This document shows, piece after piece, positions 46,066-58,339 of a stretch of DNA of 64,000 nucleotides; positions within the stretch are counted from its first letter, which is position 1, and each line of letters opens with the position of its first letter. The notes beneath the pieces were generated by a model. That model worked only from the letters and a program-made list of their open reading frames with translations. It had not been told where the DNA came from and did not search any database. The stretch covers positions 210,135-274,134 of the forward strand of contig QKYT01000070.1 in NCBI GenBank assembly GCA_003550305.1, given 5' to 3'. A program made the position numbers and the translations under genes. The stretch is from Glomus cerebriforme (taxonomy: Eukaryota > Glomeromycota > Glomeromycetes > Glomerales > Glomeraceae).

Positions 46066-47121
46066 GGATTCCTAATATTAGAAAATTAAGAAAAAACTTA
46101 TCTCCAAATACCTGTATCACAATTTAATTATTGAATTTTTTCATTCTTCTTTAAACACCAGCTTTATAAAAAATAGCTTTTTTGACATTAATTTACTGTT
46201 TATTACTTGCAGATAATCCATCCAACCAAATAATCTGCCTTAAAATCTGATCTGAACTTGAATAACAGATAATTTTCTGAATGTATCAATCGCCACAGAT
46301 AAATCTGGCGGTAATTCGTTATTCGTATTTCAATTCGAGTGATTTATAATAATAGAAAATTTATGATATTTGACTTTTTTTCATCTATCTTTATTCACAT
46401 TGAAATTATAGTTATTGTAACAAAATACGTAAAATAAAAACCGATAATGGCATCATGTGATTTTCTATGATAGAACTATGGATAATTTCACCTACACTAT
46501 GATTAGTTTCGGGTTGATTGATATCTGGAATTCTGGATTGAATAACAAATTTATCTGTCTATGGCTGGATGCACTTTCCATATATCTGATTACATATCAT
46601 CAGATCGTATTTTTATTACAGTATATACTCCTGAAGGTCATATTTTCCGAATGGACATTTTCTGATGACCTTGGGCGTGTTATCATAATTTGAACCAAAC
46701 TTTTTCAGGAAGACGTCCTTTCAGATAGAAAAACAGGCTTCAGGATAATTTAAATTTATTTAAATTATATTTATAATGAACTGAGTTTAGTGTCATTGAT
46801 ATACTGTAATGGATAAAATAAAAGGACATTTTAATTGAAAAAATATGATTCATGGATTGTTTATGATTTGTGTTTATTTGCTACAAGCTTATCTATCATA
46901 ATTATTCTGCATCAAATCAAGTAACTCAAATTTATAATAATTTTTCTTAAAGTTAAACTATATTATGTGGCTCTATAGAAGAAACTTTAAATCTTATTAT
47001 TATGATTAAAAATTCAAATTATAGAAGAAAATATTGAACCTTTAAAAATTGTATTATTTAAAAATGGGTAATTGAGAGATATTATTAATAAGAATGGTAA
47101 CATGCATAGTTAAGAGATAAG

Positions 47122-49785
47122 TTAATAATATTGTTTCAAATTAAAGGTTGAAGAAGAAGAAGAAGAAGAAAAAGAATATGACGATGATGATGATAATGTT
47201 ATAGAAGATGAGATAATTGTTGGTGAAATGGAATTAGAAGAATAACACATCCTAACGTTAAGTGCTTCAAGAACAGCAAAATAAGGAGAAACAATACCAA
47301 ATGTTTGGTATGATGTTATCCACTTTGCATGAAGAATACCAAGAGCTTTTCCTTTTTTATCTACAATACTTGCTCCTGAATCACCACATTCAAACTCTCC
47401 GAGTTCAAATCTAAATGCTAATTGACGATCAAACCATTCAACGGGATAGCATTTCTTGCGGGTTTGACGAATTTCTGAGTCCAAATGTGACTTCATATAT
47501 CCAACAAAAATTTTTTGATCTGTATTGTTATAGCATGGAACATGTTTTTCCATTGCTAGCTTTTTTGCATTTTTAATACTCTCATTTGTCAGGTTACAGG
47601 CAATAGCTTGATCAGTAGGAAGCAATTGTCCAAGAGTAAGACCTGTAGTTCGTCCTACTTTAAAAACCCTAGTATCATAATTAAAATTCTTTAACTCATC
47701 ATAAGTATAAGTACCTTCCAAACAAGTAGAAAATCCGGCATCCTCGAAGTAATTTGAAGGAATTGTAAATTTTGTTGGGCATAATGTACGATTTCCATTA
47801 TTAAAGTCACAAAATCCAGCATCAATACCATACTTTTTATTGTTAATTATGAAGTTTTCTCGCATACCTCTTACATATGTAGCCAAAGTTGAATCCTTTT
47901 TCATTGCTTTTGTTAATTTTCTTTCTTCAATTTCAATATCATCGGTGATTGACTCAATATCATCCTCTTTTATTTCTGGTTCTTTCAGCAATCTACGTAA
48001 TTCAACTAACCTTTTTTTTGGTTCAAACAAATCATTATATGAGGGTTGATAAATGGCAATATCTTTTCTTGAATCTGATTTATTAAATTTGAGTACATGT
48101 TCACATGAAATTATGCCAACCTTACATGATAAGTTGTCATATACAACAGCACTAAGAGTTCCAGTTATATTTTCTTCTTCTGATCCTACGCCTATACTTG
48201 ACCCCAATTTAACATCTCCTTGATAACGTCGACAAGAGTCTATACCTGAACCAGCACAAGGCACTGCAGCACATGCTTCAATAACATCTACTGGAAATCC
48301 ACAAATTTCCTTTGGAAATATACCATCACATCCACGACGTAAAATACCTTTCTGACGAACATATAATATAATTGCTGGTATTTCAGTTAACTGTCCTTTA
48401 ATTCGCTTATATCCAGTACTTATACCTACTAAATTATAATGTGCTTCACGAAATGATATTCCCAATTCATTATCCAAAGCTTCATCGAATTTTTCCTTTA
48501 AATCCTGTGGAATTTCTATTGAACTTGGCAATGGATCAATTGTATTAGCAAACTTTGCTTCTTCTGCTATAAAATGGATTATTTGACCATCTTCAATTAT
48601 TTCTGTCTTGGTATATGGATGATGTAAACCACGTGTAATCACATAGACATTCCATGTTGTACTTTCTGCAATATGATCCTCAATAAGTCGACCCCAAAAT
48701 ATATCTACAATATCATCCTTCATATACAGTTCACAAAGGCGAGCCTCAAGCACATCACTCCAACATATGGAATTTCTTATTACTTCTTCTATATTCAAAA
48801 GAATGTCAGTAACAAAAATTTTTTAAATTATAAAATGTATGCTCAAACGAAACATTATTTTAAGTATCTATTGTATCATTACCTGAGTCATTATTGAAAT
48901 CATTCGCTAAAAAAAAATAAATAAAAATTAATAATTAAGTTGCAACAAATTGGACTAGTGAGAATGAAATAATTGATAATTTCATTCAAGAAATGTAATT
49001 AAAAATTAATAATTCAAATGATATAGTATTCTGAAAAACTTACAAGGAAAAAGAGTTGAAGATGGAATGGCGAAGCCATCAAATATTGATTCAGCTATTA
49101 TAAATTATATTTTTTGAATTAATAAGCTAGTTTATTTCAATATGGTATAAATTTTTACGAAAATAGACTAAATTTAATAATTACCTATTGACAGTTCATC
49201 AACAGAGGAATCAGAGTAATCAGTGTCTTCTTCTTCCATTTGTTCATAAGATTTATATGTAGAAATTAAATTATTTATAGAAATCAATTGTTCATTTTTA
49301 TGACCAGGAATGGATTTAATAGGGGTTGTTTTTGTTTTAAGTTCATAAGGTTTAAAAGTGGAATAGTCATTTCTATTTCTTTTTGGTTTATAAATATAAT
49401 CTGGGTATAAATTTTTATGTTTTTTACGAAGTATTGAAGCTAATTCTTTAAAAAATTTCTGATAGCGTTCTGGTAGTTCTTCCCATAATATTTTACTGAC
49501 TTTCTTTGAAAGTGGCAATAATTTTTGTTTATTAATTCTATGTTTATCACAAAATTTTCCAATAATATATAAAAAGCCAAATTTATTAAGTAGATTGGTA
49601 TAAATTATATTGGAATTAGGGGGTCGTTTGATTTTTGTACTTGATTTTTGGTCCGGTAAATAGTCTTTCGTTGTTGGCATTCCATTTTTATCGATTGCCT
49701 CTCTAAGTGATGATAAAAGATTATTCAATTCATCTTTATTCTCATTATTGACTTGTATAGCTAATTCATTCAAATTTTGGGTCAT
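47122..49785 (-). CDS. Cassette A: predicted fusion of MATA-HMG box with NAL1-like serine protease (780 residues)
   Basis: Four exons join in phase: 49785-49185 (HMG), 49094-49044, 48906-48883 and 48788-47122 (protease), all with GT..AG introns of 90-137 nt. The HMG part has IKRPPNSNIIYTNLLNKFGF to LYPDYIYKPKRN (about residues 52-136). The protease part begins EEVIRNSICWSDVLEARL and has no ATG there, so a separate gene is unlikely. It carries NLVGISTGYKRIKGQ and PAIILYVRQKGI, then the putative triad: His in SCEHVLKFN, Asp in YGIDAGFC, Ser in CGDSGASIVD. KVGRTTGLTLGQ is also typical of NAL1-like trypsin-fold proteins. It ends in a poly-Ser tail. Prediction: a DNA-bound serine protease or protease-derived regulator in the nucleus. 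If splicing fails, the HMG frame alone ends at 49174 (203 residues). Confidence 0.72.
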
Positions 49786-50324
49786 TTCTTTTTAACTATT
49801 TTTTTTTAAAAAAAATAAATCTTGAGATCAATATTTCAAAAAATTCATGAAAGTAGCAAAGAATATTTATAGAAAAATTCGATATAAATAGAAATTATTG
49901 AACGTAATTTTTTATTAAAAAAAAGAATAAAAATATCTTATATTGCATTTTTTTTTATTGATTAATATCTTTACAAAAAAATGAATATCATTTTAAAAAT
50001 AACGATTACTCGTGAAAATATGAGCACCAAATTTGGACATGTTTCACAAAGCCTCGGAGTTTTGATCTTCATTATTACGCAGAAAATTTTCATTGTTTAA
50101 ATTTATATATTTATGGAAATTTTTTTAAATTATTTTCTAATTAGAAGTAACGGAAATTTTCTACATTAAAAAAATTTTGGAATACTTTCAAAGAATACTC
50201 TAATTATTCTATTTTTAACGTGATAATAGAAATTTCTTGTGATCATTTTTAATCTTTTGACTAAATCAATTTTTATTTAGTCAAGTTAAAGTAGAAGGTT
50301 AAATATTTATCTTGAAGTTTTCAA

Positions 50325-50400
50325 TGACGTCATGAAGAAAATTTTTTTTTTAAAAAAAATCAATTAGCGGAAATTCTTTAGAGCGAATAAACTTGATATG
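50325..50400 (-). promoter_or_regulatory. CRE-like site and T/A tract upstream of cassette A
   Basis: TGACGTCA (50325-50332), then T-run/A-run, then TCAATTAGCGGAAATTCTTT. It lies 540 bp before the start; cassette B has the same block at 534 bp with TGATGTCA. Confidence 0.5.
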
Positions 50401-50633
50401 TACCAAGATTTCAAAACTTTCTCCGGTTGACGTTACAAAAAATTTTAGATGCTTATGTTTTTGTTTGATTGTGAGTGTGGAAAGGACATGAATAATGTCA
50501 ATTTAAAATATAATAACATAAGACTCTTATATCATAAGTAAGTACAAAAATTATCAGTTTACCTGGTAACTTTTAAAAAAAGTCCATGACAAATTTCATG
50601 TGGTCTTATTATGATAAAGCACCGTGCACATTT

Positions 50634-50697
50634 GTTTCACCGCCTTTTGATTAACGTCCATTGAAAAAAATCAAGAATGATTGTTCGGTTATTCCAA
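50634..50697 (-). promoter_or_regulatory. GTTTCACCG block upstream of cassette A
   Basis: GTTTCACCGCC, TTAACGTCCATTGAAAAAAA, then AATGATTGTTCGGTTATTCC. Conserved in order with the blocks upstream of the other HMG units. Confidence 0.5.
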
Positions 50698-50981
50698 GGT
50701 ATATACAAAAAATATTTCTTGTCTAGCTTCATGAATTGTAGTGGAGTGCAGACTTTTGATAATGATATGGTCTCACGTCATTTACGTAATTCTACATAGT
50801 TCTGGCGTGTGAACTAAAAAACTAATATTTAATATTAAATCTATTTATTTTATTCATTTATAATAAATAAATTTTGAAACTTTAAATGCAGAGTTCACAT
50901 TAAAAATTTATATAAAGTGTAAAATTCAAGGGTACAAAGTTTATGTGAAGTCTATAGCATTTCATGCCAAAAGCTTATAAC

Positions 50982-51305
50982 TAGTGCTTTGATCCGAGTC
51001 CGGTTTATCCGGATAAAATCCGGATAAAACCGATAATCCGCTGTTATATCCGCGGTTTTATCCGATTTTCGACGGATTTTATCCGGATCGTTGGGATTCG
51101 GATAATTCAAAATATTTCGGGAACTAATGGTCAGATTTCTATGATTCATAGTTTGTTCGAAAGCCCTTAATGTCAGGAATATGTTTATAGTACTGAAATT
51201 TTAAAAATAATTGATCCTAACCCGAATTTTATTAAATAACTATTTTTATCCGGATAGAATAATTATTTTATCCGGATAACGGTTTTTATCCGGATCAAAG
51301 CACTA
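50982..51305. mobile_element. hAT-type MITE (324 bp) with perfect 8-bp target duplication
   Basis: Both ends read TAGTGCTTTGATCCG (15 of 15 inverted). Flanks CTTATAAC at 50974-50981 and 51306-51313 are identical. Both sides of the interior are rich in TATCCGGATAAAA words, giving strong self-complementarity. No transposase frame. Confidence 0.88.
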
Positions 51306-52755
51306 CTTATAACAAATTTTAAAAAAACCATATGGACGTTACTGATGTACGTCACGTGACGCTTAAAAAATGACGTAACTATAAAAAGTTCAAATGTAAT
51401 TTATTTTTTCATTTTTTTTTTTTTAGTTTTTTGGGAGGTGAGGTATATGATTGGTTAATACTTGAATGGATTTACCCAAACTAAGCATTGTTAGGGTTTC
51501 GTCTGTATTAATAGATTAAATCACTCGTATGACATACAGTATAGGGGAATCTTACGTTTGTATTGATATGTAAATTTTTTTTACATTCGTTTAATAAAGT
51601 TTTGCATTTCTGAAAAAAAATGAAGTTATCATATAATGTTGAAAAAAGTATAAATGCAGTTTGTACTATTCAATATACGGTTTATTATCTGCATGTATAG
51701 CTATTTATACAAGCAGACTATTGAATTTTAATAATTTGCCCAAACAAAAAAATGCAGGTGATGAGAAAGAATATTCAGGTTATGATTTAAAATAATGTAA
51801 TATTCATTAAACTTTTATTTTATAGATTCCATGAAAATTGATTTTACTAAACTTTAATATTAATTCTCAAGGTAAATTCTAAAATCATTTCAATATATTT
51901 GTTGTCGTACAATATTACCGTTCAATATTGAACAGCAATAGGGAATCATCATGATCAATATTAGTCCGTGCGATAATTAATAATAATAACCAACATAAAT
52001 ATAAAATTTATAAAATTATTCATCTTAAAAAATCAACCAAAATTTAATAAAAATTATCATTATTATTAAAATTTAAGTGGCTCCGGTGACACGTGACATT
52101 TCGTGACATTTAGAAACAATTACTCGATCTGATTAGCATCGTACAGTACCTGTATATGAATTATTATAAAATATAATTGTTAAACCCTAATTTATAATAA
52201 AAATTTAATATAAGAATTTTATATCGTAAAAGAACTTAAATAACGGATAATTTTCTGAATTCATCATCCGTCACAAACTCACAATTAATCTGACGGATAA
52301 TTCAAATGATTTATAATAACAATAAAATTATGATTAACGTTTTTTATGTATCTTTATTCACATTAAAATTATATATTTTTTCGTAACATTAAATAAATAT
52401 TTAAAATAAAAAAATAGAAGTTTTGAAACTGACAAGGTTGCAGTACACTTTCCTGAAGGCATGGATAATTTCTGAAAACCTTGAGTGGAATTATCATAAT
52501 GTGGGCTAAATTTTCAGAAACAACCTTTCAGAAAGTTCCTGCTTCTAATGAGCAAGTATAAACTTAAGTTTTTATCAATTTTTATTAAAATTATGATATA
52601 ACAAATTTTTAGATTATTTAAATACAATTCTATGCAACTCTATAAAGAAACTTTAATATTAAAATACATAATAAGAGATAAGTTAAAAATCATCTTGCGA
52701 ATTATATTTTAAAATTAAGGGTTGGAGAAGAAGAAGAAGAAGAAAGAGAAGAATA

Positions 52756-55386
52756 TTATGATGATGATGATGATGATAATGTTAAAGAAGATGGGATAAC
52801 TGTTGGTGAAATGGAATTAGAAGATAAATAAACGTTTACATTGAGTGCTTCAAGAATAGCAAAAAAAGGAGAAGCAATACCAAATGTTTGGTACGGGGTT
52901 ATCCACTTTGCATGAAGGATACCAAGAGCTTTTCCTTTCTCATCCACAACACTTGCTCCTGAATCACCACATTCAAAATCTCCAGATTCAAATTTAAATG
53001 CTAATTGACGATCAAACCATTCAATAGGATAGCATTTCTTACGAGTTTGACGAATTTCCGAGTCCAAATGTGACTTCATATAGCCAACAAAAATTTTTTG
53101 AACATCCTTTTCATAACAACGAACATTTTTTTCCATTGGCAAATTTTTGGCATTTTTAATACTTTCATTTGTTAGATTATAGGCAATAGTCTGATCAGTA
53201 GGAAGCAATTGTCCAAGTGTAAGACCTGTAGTTCGTCCTACTTTAAAGACCTGAGTATTATAATTAAATTTCTTTAATTCATCGTAAGTATAAGTTCCTT
53301 TCAAACAATTAGAAAATTTGGCATCTTTGAAGTAACTATTTGAAGGAATAGGAAAATTTTTTGAATCTAATTTGCGATTTTCATTATTAAAGACACAAAA
53401 TCCAGCATTAATCCCATAATTTTTATTATTAACTTTGGAAAGGAAATTTTTTCGCATTCCTTTTATATGAGTAGCTAAAATTGGATTTTGAATTTCTGCA
53501 ATTTCAAGTTTTCTTTGCGTGTCTTCAATTTCATCCTTGTTTTCACTTTCTTCTGAATCTTTTGATAACTCAAACTTCTTCAAATCCTCATATGAAGGTT
53601 GGTAAAAAACATTTTTTTTAGAATCATAATCATTAAATTTGAATATATGTTCACATGAGATAATACCGATCTGGCTATTATCATTATCGTAAGCAACAGC
53701 AGCAGCATCGAGAGTTCCAGTTGTATTTTCTTCTTCTGATCCTATGCCTATACTTGACCCCAATTTAACATCACCTTGATTACGTTGATAATAATCTACA
53801 CCTAAACCGGTACAGGGTGTTGCAGCACATGCTTCAATAACATCTACTGGGAATCCACAAATTTCCTTTGGAAATATACCATCACATCCACGACGTAAAA
53901 TACCTTTCTGACGAACATATAATATAATTGCTGGTGTTTCAGTTAACTGTCCTTTAATTCGCTTATACCCAGTACCTATACCTACTAAATTATAATGTGC
54001 TTCACGAAATGATATTCCCAATTCATTATCCAAAGCTTTATCAAATGTTTCTTTTAAATCCTGTGGAATTTTTTTTATTGAACTTGACAATGGATCATTA
54101 GTATTAACAAAATTTGCTTCTTCTGCTATAAAATGAATTACTTGACCATCTTCAATCATTTCTGTCTTGGCATATGGATGGTGTAAACCACGTGTAATCA
54201 CATAGACATTCCAAGTTGTACTTTCTGCAATATGATTCTCAATAAGTCGACCCCAAAATATATCTACAATATCATCCTTCATATACAGTTCACAGAGGCG
54301 AGTCTCAAGCGCATCACTCCAAAATATGGAATTTCTTATTACTTCTTCTATATTAATAAATTCAAAAGAATGTTGATAAAAGATTTTTTTTTAAATTATG
54401 ATAAATACAGTACAGTATGTTCAAACAAAAACATGATCTAATTGTTTATAATATTATTACCTGAATTATTATTAAAATCATTCGCTAAAAAATAAATAAA
54501 TAAATAAAAAAGGAATTAATAATTTGGTTACAATATAAATACATATATCTTAATAAAATCCATATTCTGAAAACTTACAAAGAGAAGGAGTTAAAAGTGC
54601 ATTTGATTGATATAATGATGTAATGTTGAAGTCATTATGTGAATATAAATATAATTCATTTTGATTTTCTGGAATATTAAATATATTGGCTATTATAATT
54701 TATATTTTTGAATTAATAAGCTAGTTTATTTCAATATATATTATATAATATTTTATCGAAAACAAATAATTACCTGCGATGCTAAGAGGAATAATTGGAA
54801 GGGTTTCATCATACATTGGCAGTTCATCAACAGAATAATCATTGTCTTCTTCTCCTATTTGTTCATAAGATTCATTTGTAGAAATCAATTGTTCATTTTT
54901 ATGACCAGGAATGGATTTATTAGGTGTTGTTTTTGTTTTAAGTTCATAAGGTTTAAAAGTGGAATGGTCATTTATTTTTCTGTTTGGTTTATAAATATAA
55001 TCTGGGTATAAATTTTTATGTTCTTTACTAACTTCCGAAGCTAATCCTTTAAAAAATTTCTGATAGCGTTCTGGTAGTTCTTCCCATAATATTTTACTGA
55101 CTTTCTTTGAAAGTGGCATTAATTTTTGTTTATTAATTCTATGTTTATCACAAAATTTTCTAATAATATCTAAAAAGCCAAATCTATTAAGTTGATTGGT
55201 ATAAATTATATTGGAGTTAGGGGGTCGTTTGATTTTTGTACTTGATTTTTGGTCCCGTAATAAGTCTTTCGCTGTTGGCATTTCATTTTTATCGATTGCC
55301 TCTCTAAGTGATGATAAAAGTTTATTCAGTTCATCTTTATTCTCATTATTGACTTGTATAGCTAATTCATTCAAATTTTGGGTCAT
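52756..55386 (-). CDS. Cassette B: predicted HMG-box/NAL1-like protease fusion with Asn at the putative catalytic Asp (779 residues)
   Basis: Exons 55386-54774, 54689-54579, 54484-54461 and 54347-52756 join in phase with GT..AG introns of 84-113 nt. Exons 1, 3 and 4 align with cassette A; exon 2 is longer (111 against 51 nt) and encodes a different linker. The HMG box is IKRPPNSNIIYTNQLNRFGF to LYPDYIYKPNRK. The first in-frame ATG of the protease exon (54282-54280) lies 22 codons inside conserved sequence (EEVIRNSIFWSDALETRL), which favours the fusion. His (SCEHIFKFN) and Ser (CGDSGASVVD) are kept, but the third putative triad position reads YGINAGFC, Asp to Asn, by one G-to-A change (codon 53407-53409). 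Activity is therefore doubtful. It ends in a Ser-rich tail. Confidence 0.7.
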
Positions 55387-55919
55387 TTCTTTTTAACTAT
55401 TTTTTTTTAACAAAAATAAATCTTGAGATCAATATTTCAAAAAATTCATGAGAATATTTATAGAAAAAATTCGATCTATAAATAGACATTATTGAACGTA
55501 ATTTTTTATTTAAAAAAAAGAATAAAAATATCTTATATTGCATTTTTTTTATTCGATTAACATCTTTACAAAAAACGAATATCATTTTAAAAATAACGCA
55601 TTACTCTTGAAAGTCTGATCACCAAATTTGGACGTTTCACAAAGCCTCGGAGTTTTGATGATCATTATTACGCAGAAAATTTTCATTGTTTAAATATATA
55701 TATTTATGGAAATTTTTTTAAATTATTTTAATTATTTTCTAATTAGAAGTAACGGAAGTATTAAAAAATTTTTGGAATACTTTCAAAGAATACTCTAATT
55801 ATTCTATTTTTAACGTGATAATAGAAATTTTTTGTGATCATTTTTAATCTTTTGACTAAATCAATTTTTATTTAGTCAAGTTAACGTAGAAGGTTAAATA
55901 TTTATCTTGAAGTTTTCAA

Positions 55920-55995
55920 TGATGTCATGAAGAATTTTTTTTTTAAAAAAAAAATCAATTAGCGGAAATTCTTTAGAGCGAATAAACTTGACATG
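55920..55995 (-). promoter_or_regulatory. CRE-like variant and T/A tract upstream of cassette B
   Basis: TGATGTCA, T8A9, TCAATTAGCGGAAATTCTTT. It differs from the cassette A module mainly by the C-to-T change that destroys the CpG of the palindrome. Confidence 0.4.
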
Positions 55996-57248
55996 TACCG
56001 AGATTTTCAAAACTTTCTCCGGTTGACATTACAAAAAATTAATAGATGCTTATGTTTTTGTTTGATTGTGAGTGTGGAAAGGACATGAATAATGTCAATT
56101 TAAATTATAATAACATATATTGTAAGACTCTTATAGTCTTATTATAAGGAAGTACAAAAATGATCAGTTTACCTGGTAACTTTTAAAAAAAGGGCATGAC
56201 AAATTTCATGTGAACTTATTGGATAAACAAAGCACCATGCACATTGGTTTCACCGCCTTTCAATGATGAAAAAATCAAGGATGATTGTTTCGGTTATTTC
56301 GGTTATTCCAAGGTATAAAATATATTTCATTGTTTAAATAATCTGTTATTTTAGTTCAATCAATCATTTATCCATTACGGTTTTCTAATAATTCTACTAA
56401 GAAACAACAGAATATTCATTTTTCTAACTTGGAATACTCTCAAAGAATACTCTATTTAATGCGACACATTTTTATTTATTAAAAGAGATATCATCGATAT
56501 TTAAAGGGATATTTTCATTTGTATTCATGCTTATAATCTATATCCTCCGATTACTTCACTTGTAGTACAATATTTAGGAAATGAACCATTCTTGTAAGAA
56601 GAAACGAAACTTGTTCATCTAATTTAATTCAACTGTTCTATAGAAAGATCTTAACAGTTATAATAATATAAAAATTAGTAGTAATTAAATTTTATTGTGA
56701 ACAGAAATTTATCAGGGATATAATAAATTCGTACTTATCGTTCCTTTTTCGACATTGTTCGTTTCCATCAATGTCATCTTTCCCACTTTTGATTTTCTAA
56801 TTTTTTAAAAAGAATAATTTAGGAGTATTTTAGGATTGGTTAGGAAGGGAATAAATTTTTTTTACATTTTTAAAAATTTATCTTTTCAAGATGAATGATA
56901 TTTATCGAGAATATAATATTAAATAAACAAATTTCTAAAGATGTCTAAAGTTACCATATAATGTTTGAAAAAAGTACAAATCCAGTTTGTTATATTATTT
57001 GTTATTCAATGATATTACGCAAAAAAAATAACATAATTTGCAAATAAAAAATTAATTTATAAAATTACCTATCTTAAAAAATTATCCAAAATTTAAAATG
57101 CTTAAAGATCGTATTCTAAATCATCTAACTCTTTGTATTTTAATTGAAAATTTGATTATTAAAATTTAGGGACAAAATCGATCTTAATCACATTTTATCG
57201 ATTTAATTTGCAATATGTAAAATATTCTAATAAGTAATATACTAATAC

Positions 57249-57429
57249 TGTTGTAGCTCGAACGTAACCATGTCCAAATCCGACTTGAATCAAACTTGGG
57301 ACAATCCTTATGTCCAAAATTTAACCATATCCCAAACCAAGCTACATAGTAAATTTTAAATGTTTAACGTCTCAAACTACCATCTAAGACTGGATTGATT
57401 TGGGATATGGTAGAATTTGGGCTACAACA
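57249..57429. mobile_element. MITE-like inverted repeat (181 bp)
   Basis: The left end TGTTGTAGCTCGAACGTAAC and the inverted right end TGTTGTAGCCCAAATTCTAC share TGTTGTAGC and then ACCAT(G/A)TCC(A/C)AATC further in. No target duplication is evident. An open frame overlapping its right side (57395-57604) is accidental. Confidence 0.5.
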
Positions 57430-57895
57430 ATTCCATTCAGATCATAATCAAGTCTTTATATTGTTCGACCAAGAAATTATTGATTATAAAGACCTATTTA
57501 TGAAAAAAAAGTTCTTTTGTTTTAATGGACTTCAACAAATATTGGAGAACTTCGGAAGATATTTTGATTTCATAATATTGAACAAATTTATACTGGAAGA
57601 ATGAACAACTACGATTTATTTATTAAAAATTGCGTCATCTTGATTTGCAAATACATAGATGTTTTAGTTGTACAACACTAAAGATTTCTAACTATCGAAT
57701 TATGAATATAATTTAAAAAAAATATAAAAGGAGGGGATGTTAGATAATTCTAACTTTTTTTTTTCTCACGAAGGAAAAAAAATATATATATATTATTTTC
57801 GATCGAAAATTAAATGCCGGTTTAAAAAATTGTAAAAATAATGCGAGAAAAATTCCTATAAATAATTTTAACGATTAAATGAGATAATCATTGTT

Positions 57896-58339
57896 TTAGG
57901 GTTCATAAGATCTAAAAGTGGAATAGTTATTTCTTTTTCTTTTTGGTTGATACTTATAAGTTGGGTATAATATTTTGTGTTCTTTACTAACTTCTAAAGC
58001 TAATTTCTCAAAAAATTTACGATGTTGATCGGATAATAATTCGTTCCATAAGATTTTACTGACTTTCTTTGAAAGTGGAATTAATTTTTGTTTATTAATT
58101 CCATGTTGTTCACAGAATTTTCTGATGATTTCTAATAAACCAAATTTGTTAAGTCGATTTGTATAAATTATATTCAAATTAGGTGGTCGTTTGACTTTTA
58201 TACTTGATTTTTGGTCCCGTAATAAGTCTTTCGCTGTTGGCATTTCGTTATTATCGATGGCCTTTCCGAATGTACTTAAAATATTGATCAATGCATATTT
58301 ATTCTCAGTATAAGCTTGCAAAGCTAAATCGGTCGACAT
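57896..58339 (-). CDS. MATA-type HMG-box protein, stand-alone copy 5
   Basis: 147 residues from the ATG at 58339-58337 (MSTDLALQAYTENKY). An upstream in-frame extension runs through the poly-T/A tract and is unlikely to be translated. The N-terminal helix keeps NEMPTAKDLLRDQKSS, and the box runs VKRPPNLNIIYTNRLNKFGL to LYPTYKYQPKRKRN, ending RSYEP where the tail begins. No donor site and no protease frame follow before the next cassette, so this is HMG-only, perhaps after loss of the 3' part. DNA binding should be intact. Confidence 0.75.
   Translation of the reverse strand: MSTDLALQAYTENKYALINILSTFGKAIDNNEMPTAKDLLRDQKSSIKVKRPPNLNIIYTNRLNKFGLLEIIRKFCEQHGINKQKLIPLSKKVSKILWNELLSDQHRKFFEKLALEVSKEHKILYPTYKYQPKRKRNNYSTFRSYEP

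Larger units (their letters stand above)
44040..47121. other. Long intergenic region upstream of HMG copy 2 and downstream of cassette A
   Basis: No gene. Contains the HMG-linked GTTTCACCG block (44225-44325), a perfect TGACGTCA (45084-45091), and the palindromic element at 45839-46065. At about 46250-46740 lies a stretch that is paralogous to 52230-52550, so the cassette duplication included several hundred bases of 3' flank. Confidence 0.55.
49786..52755. other. Upstream region of cassette A and 3' flank of cassette B
   Basis: No gene. 49786-50700 is closely paralogous to 55387-56305 and carries the shared promoter words. The hAT MITE lies at 50982-51305. 52230-52550 is paralogous to 46250-46740. 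Confidence 0.55.
55387..57895. other. Upstream region of cassette B and 3' flank of HMG copy 5
   Basis: No gene. 55387-56305 is paralogous to the upstream region of cassette A. TGATGTCA at 55920-55927 and the GTTTCACCG block at 56247-56302 are its versions of the shared modules. The inverted-repeat element at 57249-57429 lies further out. Confidence 0.55.

Noticed and set aside
48796..48798. Start of a stand-alone protease at the head of its open frame in cassette A
   Set aside because: The codon there is TTG, not ATG; nuclear genes of fungi rarely start so, and an AG acceptor lies a few bases inside.
57395..57604. 69-codon plus frame
   Set aside because: It begins within the inverted-repeat element and shows no similarity to any repeated gene here.
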